Assembly (NCBI GenBank): GCA_030639035.1
Contig: DAOWDM010000174.1
Span: 1 to 13,890 of the forward strand
Direction: 5' to 3'
From: Alphaproteobacteria bacterium
GTDB taxonomy: Bacteria; Pseudomonadota; Alphaproteobacteria; DAOWDM01
Length of the DNA stretch: 13,890 nt
Numbering within the stretch: position 1 is the first letter of the stretch; every line of letters begins with the position of its first letter. Positions 1 to 6,597 of this stretch are shown here, piece after piece. The translations under genes were made by a program, and so were the position numbers. The notes below the pieces were generated by a model that saw nothing but the letters and a program-made list of their open reading frames with translations, did no database searches and had not been told where the DNA came from.

Positions 1-1077
1 AGCCTCTTCTATTCCTCCACATGTTAAATTGTTTATAGTTCGCTCCCCTGCAAGAAAAGCAAACGTAAAGCCATGACCTTTTTCTCCGCTTATGCTGATG
101 TCTTCTGTAATAGAAAATTTAAAGTATGCTCTTATAGATTTTTCCGATAGTTCAATAGAATCTGGCCACCATGCACAGGTGCGGTATATTCCTTTATTTC
201 CACCTAAAACCATTGTTTGAATTTTAAGTTTTCCTTCTTTGAAAATATCGAATTTTTCTGTTTGATTTTTGTTTGATTTTTTAGTTCCTATAAAATCTTT
301 TATATAATCGGTAAAAGTAATCTGTCCATATTCAGGAATAGGAGGAACTCCGCCTGTATCTTCATAAACATCTGCAACAAATTTACAGCCAGTATCAAGC
401 AATATTTTTGCAGGGCTTCTAAATCGCACAATATCGTCAAAACCAATATTATTTATTGCTTCATAATAAAAAACTGTAGAAGAACCAGCAGAAGTGTTTT
501 GCCATTCTTGCGGTTGATTTGCCAGTGTTGGAGTTTCAGCGTATGCAATTCCTGATGATTTCACCGCTCCAAGACCGTTTTCACCATGACTTATAAGCAC
601 ATATGCTGCCTTTGACTTCTGGTCGGCAGGAGATGAATCATTGCCGTCTTTAACATCAATATTTGCAATAGCATTTGTTTGAAGATTATCATTAGTACAT
701 TCTAAAATCAGCGGAGAAATATTATCAGAAAGAGTGCTGTCTGATGCATAACTTATGAATCTGCTCCAGCCGTCAAGAGCTTTAGCCCTTGCTATTCCAA
801 GAGTTTTCCACGGAACAAACCCGAAAGCATCGCTTCCTGAACAAACAGGCGTTCTCTCGATTCCATTAGTATCGGCAGAAGGGCAAGGAAGGCGTTTATT
901 ATGTAAAACAAATAACGTTAAAGCGTCATTTATTTTATTTAAGTTAATTACGGTTTGTTTTCTTGCATTGCTTTTACGCAAGCTATTGACCGATAATAAT
1001 CCTCCGCCAGCGAGCATGCCTACAACAATAAAAACCATAGCAAGCTCAATCAGTGAAAAACCACGTTCTGCTTTCAT
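1..1077 (-). CDS. Type IV pilin-like protein with lectin-like C-terminal extension (partial, runs off left edge)
   Basis: The reading frame is open from the ATG at 1077 to the window edge, giving 359 residues with no stop, so the C-terminus is missing. It begins with a class III prepilin leader, MKAERG|FSLIELAMVF, with cleavage after Gly6 and Glu at mature position 5. A hydrophobic helix follows. Residues 44-235 share a pattern with the two upstream genes: NLNKINDAL, LPCP (Cys65), FGFVPWKTLG, LDGWSRFISYA, VLISHGENGLGA and INNIGFDDIVRFRSPAKIL. After a linker (about 235-285), residues 286-359 are new: they contain KIQTMVLGG, IRAYFKFSI and a GHGFTFAFL strand typical of concanavalin A-like/L-type lectin folds. 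An AGAGG Shine-Dalgarno sits 5 bases before the ATG. It starts 8 bp after the preceding gene's stop, so it is the fourth gene of the operon. Probable role: minor or tip pilin with binding function; the lectin assignment is inference from pattern only. Confidence 0.85.
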   Translation of the reverse strand, partial: MKAERGFSLIELAMVFIVVGMLAGGGLLSVNSLRKSNARKQTVINLNKINDALTLFVLHNKRLPCPSADTNGIERTPVCSGSDAFGFVPWKTLGIARAKALDGWSRFISYASDSTLSDNISPLILECTNDNLQTNAIANIDVKDGNDSSPADQKSKAAYVLISHGENGLGAVKSSGIAYAETPTLANQPQEWQNTSAGSSTVFYYEAINNIGFDDIVRFRSPAKILLDTGCKFVADVYEDTGGVPPIPEYGQITFTDYIKDFIGTKKSNKNQTEKFDIFKEGKLKIQTMVLGGNKGIYRTCAWWPDSIELSEKSIRAYFKFSITEDISISGEKGHGFTFAFLAGERTINNLTCGGIEEA

Positions 1078-1085
1078 AACAACCT

Positions 1086-1775
1086 CTAAGGTGATTTTAA
1101 TCTATCCCAAACCAGTTTATCATCAAAATAATCATTGCTGCTTTCATTTTCGTTAAGCGGAGCTCTTCTGAAAATATAATCACTGTCAGTATTCTCAATT
1201 TCAAGATGCTTTGTTGGAACGCCAATACCAAATGGGATAAAAGCTCCAAGACCGTTTCTGCCATGGCTAACTAAAACAAATGCACATTTTTCATTGTTGC
1301 CAGTATTGCATAAATCAGCAGTTCCTAAAACACCGTCCAGTACTTGCAATTTGCCTTCGGTAGATGAACCGTCAGTAAGCTCTGGAGTTACAGCATAAGT
1401 TATATAACGTCCAAAACCGTCAATTACATCGTTTTTTTTAAGCCCTATTGTACGCCAAGGAACTACTCCAAATTCATCACCTGCTACAGTTATACAATCC
1501 GTTCTGGAAAGTCCATTTCCTGTGGAGGGGGCAGCTGGACACGGCATTAAAAAGCTATGAGAAGCCTGATAAACTATTAAAGCATCTTTTATGTTTTTCA
1601 TGCTTAAACCACTTTTTTTAACAGCCTCTAATTTACTATCGGTTTTGTATGAAACAATCACACCTGTTGCTAATATTACAGATATTAACATCAGAAATAA
1701 TAATGCTGTCATCGTAAAACCAGATTCGTCACTTAAAGAGCGGTTTTTATTTTTAAGCACTTGGACAGCCACCAT
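1086..1775 (-). CDS. Type IV pilin-like/pseudopilin protein lacking mature Glu5
   Basis: A 229-residue protein if started at the ATG at 1775. An in-frame GTG at 1760 (224 residues) is a fair alternative; starts further upstream lie deep inside the preceding gene. The prepilin-type site is DESG|FTMTALLFLML, followed by a strong hydrophobic helix. Mature position 5 is Ala, not the Glu found in both neighbours. The shared cluster pattern follows: MKNIKDALIVY, MPCP (Cys79), FGVVPWRTIGL, IDGFGRYITYAV and VLVSHGRNGLGA, with a second cysteine at 94. The C-terminus ends shortly after a degenerate FDDKLVWDRL, which matches the FDDIVRFRSP segment of the neighbours. It overlaps the stop of the upstream pilin gene by 8-23 bp depending on start, so translation is probably coupled. 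Absence of Glu5 is a hallmark of GspK-type minor pseudopilins, so an initiator or tip role is possible, but it lacks the GspK globular domain. Confidence 0.8.
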   Translation of the reverse strand: MVAVQVLKNKNRSLSDESGFTMTALLFLMLISVILATGVIVSYKTDSKLEAVKKSGLSMKNIKDALIVYQASHSFLMPCPAAPSTGNGLSRTDCITVAGDEFGVVPWRTIGLKKNDVIDGFGRYITYAVTPELTDGSSTEGKLQVLDGVLGTADLCNTGNNEKCAFVLVSHGRNGLGAFIPFGIGVPTKHLEIENTDSDYIFRRAPLNENESSNDYFDDKLVWDRLKSP

Positions 1776-2469
1776 CGTAAAGAGTTCGTGCTGGCGACCG
1801 TGAGCGTATAATATCATCAAAGCCTATGTTGTTTATAGGCTCGTAATAAAAATCATCTGGATTAGAACCTGATACAGAGTTTTGTAGTTCTTCTGTTCCA
1901 GCTCCAGCAGGAGGTCTTCCGCCATAATTAACTGTTTCGGACATATATGCTCCGAAACCATTTTTACCATGTGAAATAAGAACATACGCACCTAAATCAG
2001 ATGGAGCATTCCCATTAGTATCCATAACGGCAATAGAAGGAAGGCTGTTAATGGCAGTATATGCAACACTTCCGCACGCCATAGGAGTTCCAGTGTCAGG
2101 AGTAAAAGCAGTATCTGCTACATAAGTTATGTAACGATTCCAGCCGTCCATTATCTCGTTTCTTTGCAAGCCAAGGTCAAGATATGGAGCTATTCCAAAA
2201 TTAGCAGGAGAGGCTGGGTCAGAAGTGGTTACACAAGCACCAGATGTAATGTCATATTTATTATATGGGCAAGGCAAATAACCATGCTGAAGCACAAATA
2301 CAGTAATTGCGTCTTCTATTTTATTAAGATTTTTTTTTGTTTTTGCAACAGCAGCTTTTTCCATAAAAGCCGTTGCAGCAAGCATTCCGCCACTTGCAAC
2401 CAATCCGAAAATGGCTAATACAATAGCCATTTCCAGAAGTGTAAAACCAGATTGGTTGCGATGTTTCAT
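1753..2469 (-). CDS. Type IV pilin-like protein (prepilin N-terminal methylation site)
   Basis: A complete 238-residue protein. The class III prepilin leader MKHRNQSG|FTLLEMAIVL is cleaved after Gly8 and has Glu at mature position 5 (residue 13), followed by about 20 hydrophobic residues forming the assembly helix. The body carries the family pattern shared with the next two genes: NLNKIEDAITVFVL, LPCP (Cys67), FGIAPYLDLGL, MDGWNRYITYVADT, VLISHGKNGFGAYM and INNIGFDDIIRSRSPARTL. Cysteines 67 and 79 and others suggest disulfides in the periplasmic domain. It starts 15 bp after the OmpA-like gene and overlaps the next gene. No clear Shine-Dalgarno is visible. Likely an inner-membrane prepilin processed by a prepilin peptidase encoded elsewhere. 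Whether it builds a pilus or part of a type II secretion-like pseudopilus cannot be told, because no assembly ATPase, platform or secretin gene is in the window. Confidence 0.9.
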   Translation of the reverse strand: MKHRNQSGFTLLEMAIVLAIFGLVASGGMLAATAFMEKAAVAKTKKNLNKIEDAITVFVLQHGYLPCPYNKYDITSGACVTTSDPASPANFGIAPYLDLGLQRNEIMDGWNRYITYVADTAFTPDTGTPMACGSVAYTAINSLPSIAVMDTNGNAPSDLGAYVLISHGKNGFGAYMSETVNYGGRPPAGAGTEELQNSVSGSNPDDFYYEPINNIGFDDIIRSRSPARTLYDGGCPSA

Positions 2470-2484
2470 GCTTTAAGTCTTGGG

Positions 2485-3042
2485 TTATTTCCCGACATTA
2501 ACAATTTCAACACGACGGTTTTTAGCAGATGCAGTGTTGTTTTTATCGGTAGGTTCTTTTTCACCCATTCCTGTAGATTCAAGACGTTTCTGAGAAATAT
2601 CGCATAATTCTACCAGATATTTTTTCACAGAATCGGCTCTTCTTTTTGAAAGCTCAAGGTTGTAATCAGCAGAACCTTTGCTGTCTGTATGACCTATTAC
2701 TTGAAATGAGAAAGCTGAAAGTTCTTTAGAATTAAAAGCAGAACCAAGTGTTTCCAACGATTTTTTTGATTTTTCTGTAAGTGTAGCTGAATTAAATTCA
2801 AAATTAATGGTTAAGCTAACGCTACGTTTTTCAGGTTTTGCTTCTTCGTGCCTAGCGGATTTTCCACCAATAGTAGGGCGAATAGAGCGGAATTTCATTT
2901 TCTTTTTCGCTGGCTTTAAAGCGTTGATAAGCTGTTCTTCTGTTGGGCTTTCACCAAACATTTCTCTTGCAGTTGCGGGGCTTGCTACAACAGCAACACT
3001 TAGTAGCAATGCTACAAGCAATTTGATATTAAAATATTTCAT
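2485..3042 (-). CDS. OmpA-family peptidoglycan-binding protein
   Basis: A 185-residue exported protein. The N-terminus is a Sec signal peptide (about 1-25) with a probable cleavage at SPATA|RE. There is no lipobox cysteine, so it is not a Pal-type lipoprotein. Residues 26-75 are a short basic linker containing KKKMKFRSIRPTIGGK; I recall a similar RGxRP segment in small alphaproteobacterial OmpA proteins. Residues 76-185 are an OmpA C-terminal domain: LTINFEFNSATL, then GHTDSKG with Asp120, then LSKRRADSVKKYL, and near the end AKNRRVEI with Arg176/177. These match the diaminopimelate-binding Asp and Arg of the family. The start is supported by AAGGA 7-8 bases upstream. It leads the minus-strand operon whose other members are pilin-like proteins, so an anchoring or scaffold role for that surface structure is plausible but inferred. 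It has no beta-barrel domain. Confidence 0.9.
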   Translation of the reverse strand: MKYFNIKLLVALLLSVAVVASPATAREMFGESPTEEQLINALKPAKKKMKFRSIRPTIGGKSARHEEAKPEKRSVSLTINFEFNSATLTEKSKKSLETLGSAFNSKELSAFSFQVIGHTDSKGSADYNLELSKRRADSVKKYLVELCDISQKRLESTGMGEKEPTDKNNTASAKNRRVEIVNVGK

Positions 3043-3176
3043 GAGCTTTTTCCTTATCCAATATTATGTTTCTACAATACGTAAGCGAATCTAAATAAAA
3101 ACTATAACTCTTTTTTTTAATTTCGGCTATGAGTTTCATCACAACCCAAGAAGCAAGCAAAAATAGAAGTCTTTAC
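3043..3176. other. Intergenic region between ctrA and the OmpA/pilin operon
   Basis: 134 bp, very AT-rich. It should hold the end of the ctrA transcript and the promoter of the OmpA-pilin operon. I see only one TTAA (3117-3120) and no paired CtrA box, no strong hairpin followed by a T-tract on the minus strand, and no near-consensus sigma70 promoter. Confidence 0.5.
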
Positions 3177-3872
3177 TTATTCAGCAACTTCTTTTTGCTT
3201 TACATCACGAAGAACGTAACCTCGTCCCCATATGGTTTCTATATAGTTTTCACCATTAGTTGCTTTTGCAAGTTTTTTACGCAGTTTACAAATGAAAACA
3301 TCAATGATTTTCAGTTCTGGTTCATCAATTCCGCCGTATAGATGATTAAGAAACTGATCTTTATTCTGAGTTGTTCCTTTACGCAAGGAAAGCAACTCAA
3401 GAATACCGTATTCTTTTTCTGTAAGATGAAGAGGCTTGCCACTAACGGAAACTGTACGAGAATTAAGGTTTACCTCTACAGGTCCAGTTTTGATTACTGA
3501 TTCAGCATGACCTTTTGCTCGCCTTACGATAGCATGGATTCTAGCAAGAAGCTCATCTTTGTTGAATGGTTTGGTTAAATAATCATCTGCTCCGTATCCC
3601 AGACCTTTGACCTTTTTATCAGGAGAATCAAGCCCTGAAAGAATAAGAATAGGAGTTGATACTCTAGCAGCACGCAGTTTTTTTAATACATCGTAACCAT
3701 TCATGTCAGGCAACATCAAATCAAGAAGAATAATGTCATATTCATAGATTTTCCCTATTTCAAGACCGTCTTCTCCCATATCAGCTGTATCAACAACCAT
3801 GCTTTCCTTACGAAGCATCATTTCGATACTCTGAGACATTGTAAGGTCATCTTCGATTAATAAAACTCGCAT
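3177..3872 (-). CDS. ctrA: CtrA-type cell cycle response regulator
   Basis: A 231-residue OmpR/PhoB-class response regulator. The receiver domain (1-120) has the acidic pair Glu7-Asp8-Asp9, phospho-acceptor Asp51 in ILLDLMLPDMNG, and the Lys of YLTKPF. The winged-helix DNA-binding domain (about 125-225) has LHLTEKEYGILELLSLRKG and IDVFICKLRKKL, closely resembling alphaproteobacterial CtrA from memory, including the TIWGRGYVL end. In Caulobacter, CtrA is the master regulator of the cell cycle and of early flagellar genes, binds TTAA-N7-TTAA and silences the origin. It is phosphorylated through CckA-ChpT. The start is supported by AGGTGA about 8 bases upstream. The gene is divergent from fliI across a 137 bp region holding a perfect CtrA box, suggesting autoregulation. 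The protein ends in VAE instead of the Ala-Ala that targets Caulobacter CtrA for ClpXP degradation. Confidence 0.95.
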   Translation of the reverse strand: MRVLLIEDDLTMSQSIEMMLRKESMVVDTADMGEDGLEIGKIYEYDIILLDLMLPDMNGYDVLKKLRAARVSTPILILSGLDSPDKKVKGLGYGADDYLTKPFNKDELLARIHAIVRRAKGHAESVIKTGPVEVNLNSRTVSVSGKPLHLTEKEYGILELLSLRKGTTQNKDQFLNHLYGGIDEPELKIIDVFICKLRKKLAKATNGENYIETIWGRGYVLRDVKQKEVAE

Positions 3873-3898
3873 TTACATCACCTACATTTTGTATTTTA

Positions 3899-3912
3899 TT
3901 AAGATGTATTAA
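3899..3912. promoter_or_regulatory. Possible variant CtrA half-site pair (TTAA-N6-TTAA)
   Basis: Two TTAA tetramers separated by six bases lie 27-40 bp upstream of the ctrA start codon. The canonical spacer is seven, so this could be a weak CtrA site or chance in a very AT-rich region. The right-hand TTAA (3909-3912) is also followed, seven bases on, by TTGT, a second imperfect match. Confidence 0.25.
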
Positions 3913-3946
3913 CAATATGTTGTAAGTATGTTACTTTCAAGAAAAA

Positions 3947-3961
3947 TTAATAAGTTTTTAA
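3947..3961. promoter_or_regulatory. CtrA-binding box (TTAA-N7-TTAAC)
   Basis: TTAATAAGTTTTTAA is an exact TTAA-N7-TTAA match, and the next base (3962) is C, completing the TTAAC form of the Caulobacter consensus. It lies 49-63 bp before the fliI start and 75-89 bp before ctrA. That places it where it could overlap the promoter of the flagellar operon and also act on ctrA itself. The motif is seen directly; function is inferred from the CtrA gene next door. Confidence 0.65.
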
Positions 3962-3975
3962 CACTTATTAAGTGT
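3961..3975. repeat. Perfect short inverted repeat ACACTT-ATT-AAGTGT
   Basis: A perfect 6-bp palindromic arm pair with a 3-base spacer abuts the CtrA box in the ctrA/fliI divergent region. It could be an operator for a second dimeric regulator or an extension of the CtrA site. It lacks a T-tract, and no upstream gene reads into it, so it is not a terminator. Confidence 0.35.
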
Positions 3976-3997
3976 ATCAGGTAAAATTAAAGAAAAT

Positions 3998-4002
3998 AGG
4001 GA
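3998..4002 (+). promoter_or_regulatory. Shine-Dalgarno deciding the TTG start of fliI
   Basis: AGGGA lies seven bases before the TTG at 4010. No ATG or GTG upstream in frame has comparable support, and the next in-frame Met (residue 41) would remove the conserved N-terminal region. The site therefore supports the TTG start. Confidence 0.6.
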
Positions 4003-4009
4003 ATCTGCT

Positions 4010-5359
4010 TTGACGATTTTTACTGAAAATATTATTAATGAAATAGAACGTCTTGCAGAATATGAAACATATGGTCGTGTTTCGGCAGTTCGTGGCTTGC
4101 TTGTGGAAATTGATGGCGTATATGCCACAATGTCAGTAGGAGACCGCTGTTATATTCACACTCGTGATAAACAGAGAATCCCTTGTGAAGTTGTAGCTTT
4201 TCATGAAGGGAAAACACTTCTTATGCCTTATAAAAGGCTTGAGGGAGTAGGTCCTGGCTGCAAAGCAGAAATATCTAATGCAAAGCCTGCAATATATCCT
4301 GATATTTCGTGGTTGGGGCGAATAATAGACCCTATGGGAGAACCAGTTGACGGCAAAGGCCCTCTTATAAAAGGCAAACATGCTTATCGCATTCACAATC
4401 AACCTCCACCTGCCAGCACTAGAAATCGTGTCGCAGGAAAAGTTGACCTTGGTATCAGAGCTATAAATACTTTTGTTACTGTATGTAAAGGGCAGCGTTT
4501 AGGTATTTTTTCTGGCTCAGGAGTTGGAAAATCCTCTATCATTTCAATGATGGCAAGGCATACAACGCTTGATGTGTCTGTTGTCGGGCTAGTAGGAGAG
4601 CGTGGACGAGAAGCAAAGGAATTTATCGAAGATGACCTTGGCGAAAAGGGCATGTCAAGAAGTGTAATTATTTTAGCAACATCTGATGAAAGCCCGATGA
4701 TGCGGAAACAATCTGCATATACAACTATGGCAGTAGCAGAGTATTTTCGAGATTTGGGCAGTAATGTGCTTTGCATGATGGATAGTATTACTCGTTTTGC
4801 AATGGCTCAACGTGAAATAAGCTTATCCGCAGGAGAACCTCCTGCAAATAAAGGATATACTCCTACAGTATTTGCCGAACTCCCCAAGCTTTTGGAGCGT
4901 GCAGGTCCTGGAACTGGAAAAGGCTCTATAACTGGCCTTTTCACTGTTTTGGTTGAAGGTGATGACCATAACGAACCTATTTCCGATGCTGTCCGTGGTA
5001 TTCTTGACGGACATATTGTGCTGGATAGAGCTATAGCAGAAAGAGGACGCTTCCCCTCAATAAATATTTTACGCAGTCTTTCCAGAACTATGCCTACCTG
5101 CAATACAGATGAAGAAAATAAAATTATAAATAAGGCTCGTCGGCTTATTTCTACATATGAAGATATGGCGGAACTTATACGGCTTGGAGCTTATAGAAAA
5201 GGGGCGAATCCAGAAGTTGATGAAGCAATACTATATTATCCAGCTATTGAGAATTTTATTGCTCAAGAGAAAGCTGAAAAAAGCACTCTTGAAGAGGGAT
5301 ATAAAATGCTTAAAGAGATTGTTTTTCCAGAAACCAAACAGCAGGGAACTCCTCCTTAA
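4010..5359 (+). CDS. fliI: Flagellum-specific export ATPase FliI
   Basis: A 449-residue protein of normal family length. It is an F1-beta-like hexameric ATPase on the cytoplasmic face of the flagellar type III export gate, driving export of rod, hook and filament subunits. Residues 1-90 are the beta-barrel N-domain. The Walker A loop is GSGVGKS at 169-175. The catalytic Glu is in GERGREAKEF (Glu197), and Walker B ends in VLCMMD at Asp258 followed by SITRFAMAQREI. Also visible are GYTPTVFAELPKLLERAG, DDHNEPISDAVRGILDGHIVLDR and RSLSRTMP, all typical of FliI/SctN. Adjacent fliJ argues for FliI over virulence paralogues. Translation starts at TTG with an AGGGA site. The gene is divergent from ctrA, and the CtrA box 49-63 bp upstream suggests class II flagellar control as in Caulobacter. 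Confidence 0.95.
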   Translation: MTIFTENIINEIERLAEYETYGRVSAVRGLLVEIDGVYATMSVGDRCYIHTRDKQRIPCEVVAFHEGKTLLMPYKRLEGVGPGCKAEISNAKPAIYPDISWLGRIIDPMGEPVDGKGPLIKGKHAYRIHNQPPPASTRNRVAGKVDLGIRAINTFVTVCKGQRLGIFSGSGVGKSSIISMMARHTTLDVSVVGLVGERGREAKEFIEDDLGEKGMSRSVIILATSDESPMMRKQSAYTTMAVAEYFRDLGSNVLCMMDSITRFAMAQREISLSAGEPPANKGYTPTVFAELPKLLERAGPGTGKGSITGLFTVLVEGDDHNEPISDAVRGILDGHIVLDRAIAERGRFPSINILRSLSRTMPTCNTDEENKIINKARRLISTYEDMAELIRLGAYRKGANPEVDEAILYYPAIENFIAQEKAEKSTLEEGYKMLKEIVFPETKQQGTPP

Positions 5360-5375
5360 CAATAGGTTCTGACAA

Positions 5376-5810
5376 ATGGCTAAAAATCTTCACGCTATTA
5401 TTAAGCTTCAAAAATGGGAAGTCGATGAAAAACGCCGAGCTCTTGGCGAAATGATGAGATATGAAGAAGCGATTCTAACAGAATTAAAAAGACTGGAAGA
5501 AGAATTAAAAAAAGAACAAAAAATTGCTTCTGAATCACCTATAGCAGCTCTTACATATGGTGCTTATGCTAAAAAACATATAAGCAATCGAGAAGAAGCA
5601 GAAAAGGTTCTTGAAGAAATACAGAAACGTATAAAAGACATGCAGGATATTATTGCAGAGGAATTTCAAAAGCTTAAAACTTACGAAATTGTTCAGCAAA
5701 ATCGAGACAAACGTGAGGAAGAAGAGCGAAACCGAAAAGAACAGATAACTCTTGATGAAATAGGAATGACATTACATCGTCGCAAAAAAGATGGCTCAGA
5801 TGACGTATAA
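5376..5810 (+). CDS. fliJ: Flagellar export protein FliJ
   Basis: A 144-residue, highly charged protein predicted to be almost wholly helical. Heptad-like segments occur at about 8-55 (LQKWEVDEKRRALGEM, EELKKEQK) and 70-125 (EEAEKVLEEIQKRIKDMQ, RDKREEEERNRKEQ), forming the antiparallel coiled coil expected of FliJ. FliJ resembles the gamma stalk of F-type ATPases, sits in the centre of the FliI hexamer, links it to FlhA and recycles export chaperones. Family sequence conservation is low. The call rests on size, coiled-coil character and position 16 bp after fliI, which is the standard fliI-fliJ order. An AGGT lies 8 bases before the ATG. Confidence 0.88.
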   Translation: MAKNLHAIIKLQKWEVDEKRRALGEMMRYEEAILTELKRLEEELKKEQKIASESPIAALTYGAYAKKHISNREEAEKVLEEIQKRIKDMQDIIAEEFQKLKTYEIVQQNRDKREEEERNRKEQITLDEIGMTLHRRKKDGSDDV

Positions 5811-5844
5811 CGACTAAATTAGATTGACTTAAAAAGGGTTAGCC

Positions 5845-6597
5845 ATGACAAAACTTATAGACATTCATCTGCATCTTCAGGACAAAGCTTTTTCAGATGA
5901 TGTTGATGTTGTTATAGAACGTGCTTTAAAAAACGGTGTGAAGCGTTTTGTCTGTAATGGGACAAGGGAAAAAGACTGGTTAAAAGTTCAAAAATTAGCC
6001 GAGCAGTATCCTTTTATTGTTCCATGTTATGGAATCCACCCTTGGTATGTAAAAAAACTTTCTGAAAACTGGCTTGAAAAGCTGGAAGAATTACTGATTG
6101 AGAATAAAAACGCCTGCATTGGTGAAATCGGACTGGACAAGTGCATTAAAGACAAAAACGAGACTGCACAAAAAGATGTTTTCCGTAAACAGCTTGACCT
6201 TGCAAAGCGTTTGAAACGTCCCGTTATGATTCATTGTGTGCAGGCTTGGGGCTGGCTTATGGATATATTGAGAAATGAATCTCCTTTGCCAATGCTACTT
6301 CATTCTTATAGCGGTTCAGCAGAGATGATAAAGCCCTTGCTTGATATGGGTGCGTATTTTTCATTTTCAGGCTATGCACTTAATAAAAATAATAAGAAAA
6401 TGCAGGAATCTTTAAAGAAAGCACCGCTGGACAGGCTGTTTATTGAAACGGATTCACCTAGCATGCTTCATTCTAAACGAAACGAGCCAGCTAATTTGCT
6501 TTTAATATTACAAGGTGTGGCTGAATTACGTGGTGAGACTGAAGAAGAGCTTGCCCTTGCAATATGGGAAAACAGTGAAAGATTTTTAAATGTATGA
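5845..6597 (+). CDS. TatD-family metal-dependent hydrolase
   Basis: A 250-residue TIM-barrel amidohydrolase-fold protein; TatD relatives are Mg-dependent 3'-5' exonucleases or phosphoesterases in DNA repair and nucleic acid turnover. All expected metal ligands can be seen: His8 and His10 in IDIHLH, Glu94 in GEIGLD, His130 in VMIHC, His153 in LLHSYSG and Asp203 in ETDSP. Length is slightly below the usual 255-270. The start is supported by AAAGGG about 8 bases upstream. It begins 34 bp after fliJ and its last eight bases overlap the start of the next gene, implying translational coupling. It is an unexpected passenger in a flagellar operon. Which TatD paralogue (TatD, YcfH or YjjV type) it represents cannot be told from the sequence. 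Confidence 0.9.
   Translation: MTKLIDIHLHLQDKAFSDDVDVVIERALKNGVKRFVCNGTREKDWLKVQKLAEQYPFIVPCYGIHPWYVKKLSENWLEKLEELLIENKNACIGEIGLDKCIKDKNETAQKDVFRKQLDLAKRLKRPVMIHCVQAWGWLMDILRNESPLPMLLHSYSGSAEMIKPLLDMGAYFSFSGYALNKNNKKMQESLKKAPLDRLFIETDSPSMLHSKRNEPANLLLILQGVAELRGETEEELALAIWENSERFLNV

Noticed and set aside
755..1156. Plus-strand frame of 133 codons
   Set aside because: It is the antisense shadow of the partial pilin gene at 1-1077, which has a prepilin leader, ribosome-binding site and family pattern. The plus-strand translation shows no recognisable domain.
1776..1820. Longer start for the middle pilin at TTG 1820 or ATG 1817
   Set aside because: It would add a polar stretch before the prepilin leader, lies deep inside the upstream gene's coding sequence and has no ribosome-binding site.
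3165..3182. Possible ctrA terminator (AAGT-AAAG-ACTT, then a short T-run on the minus strand)
   Set aside because: The stem is only four AT-rich pairs and overlaps the stop codon; not convincing.
4133..5103. Several minus-strand frames of 60-125 codons inside fliI
   Set aside because: They are antisense shadows of a strongly recognised gene with no start signals or domains of their own.
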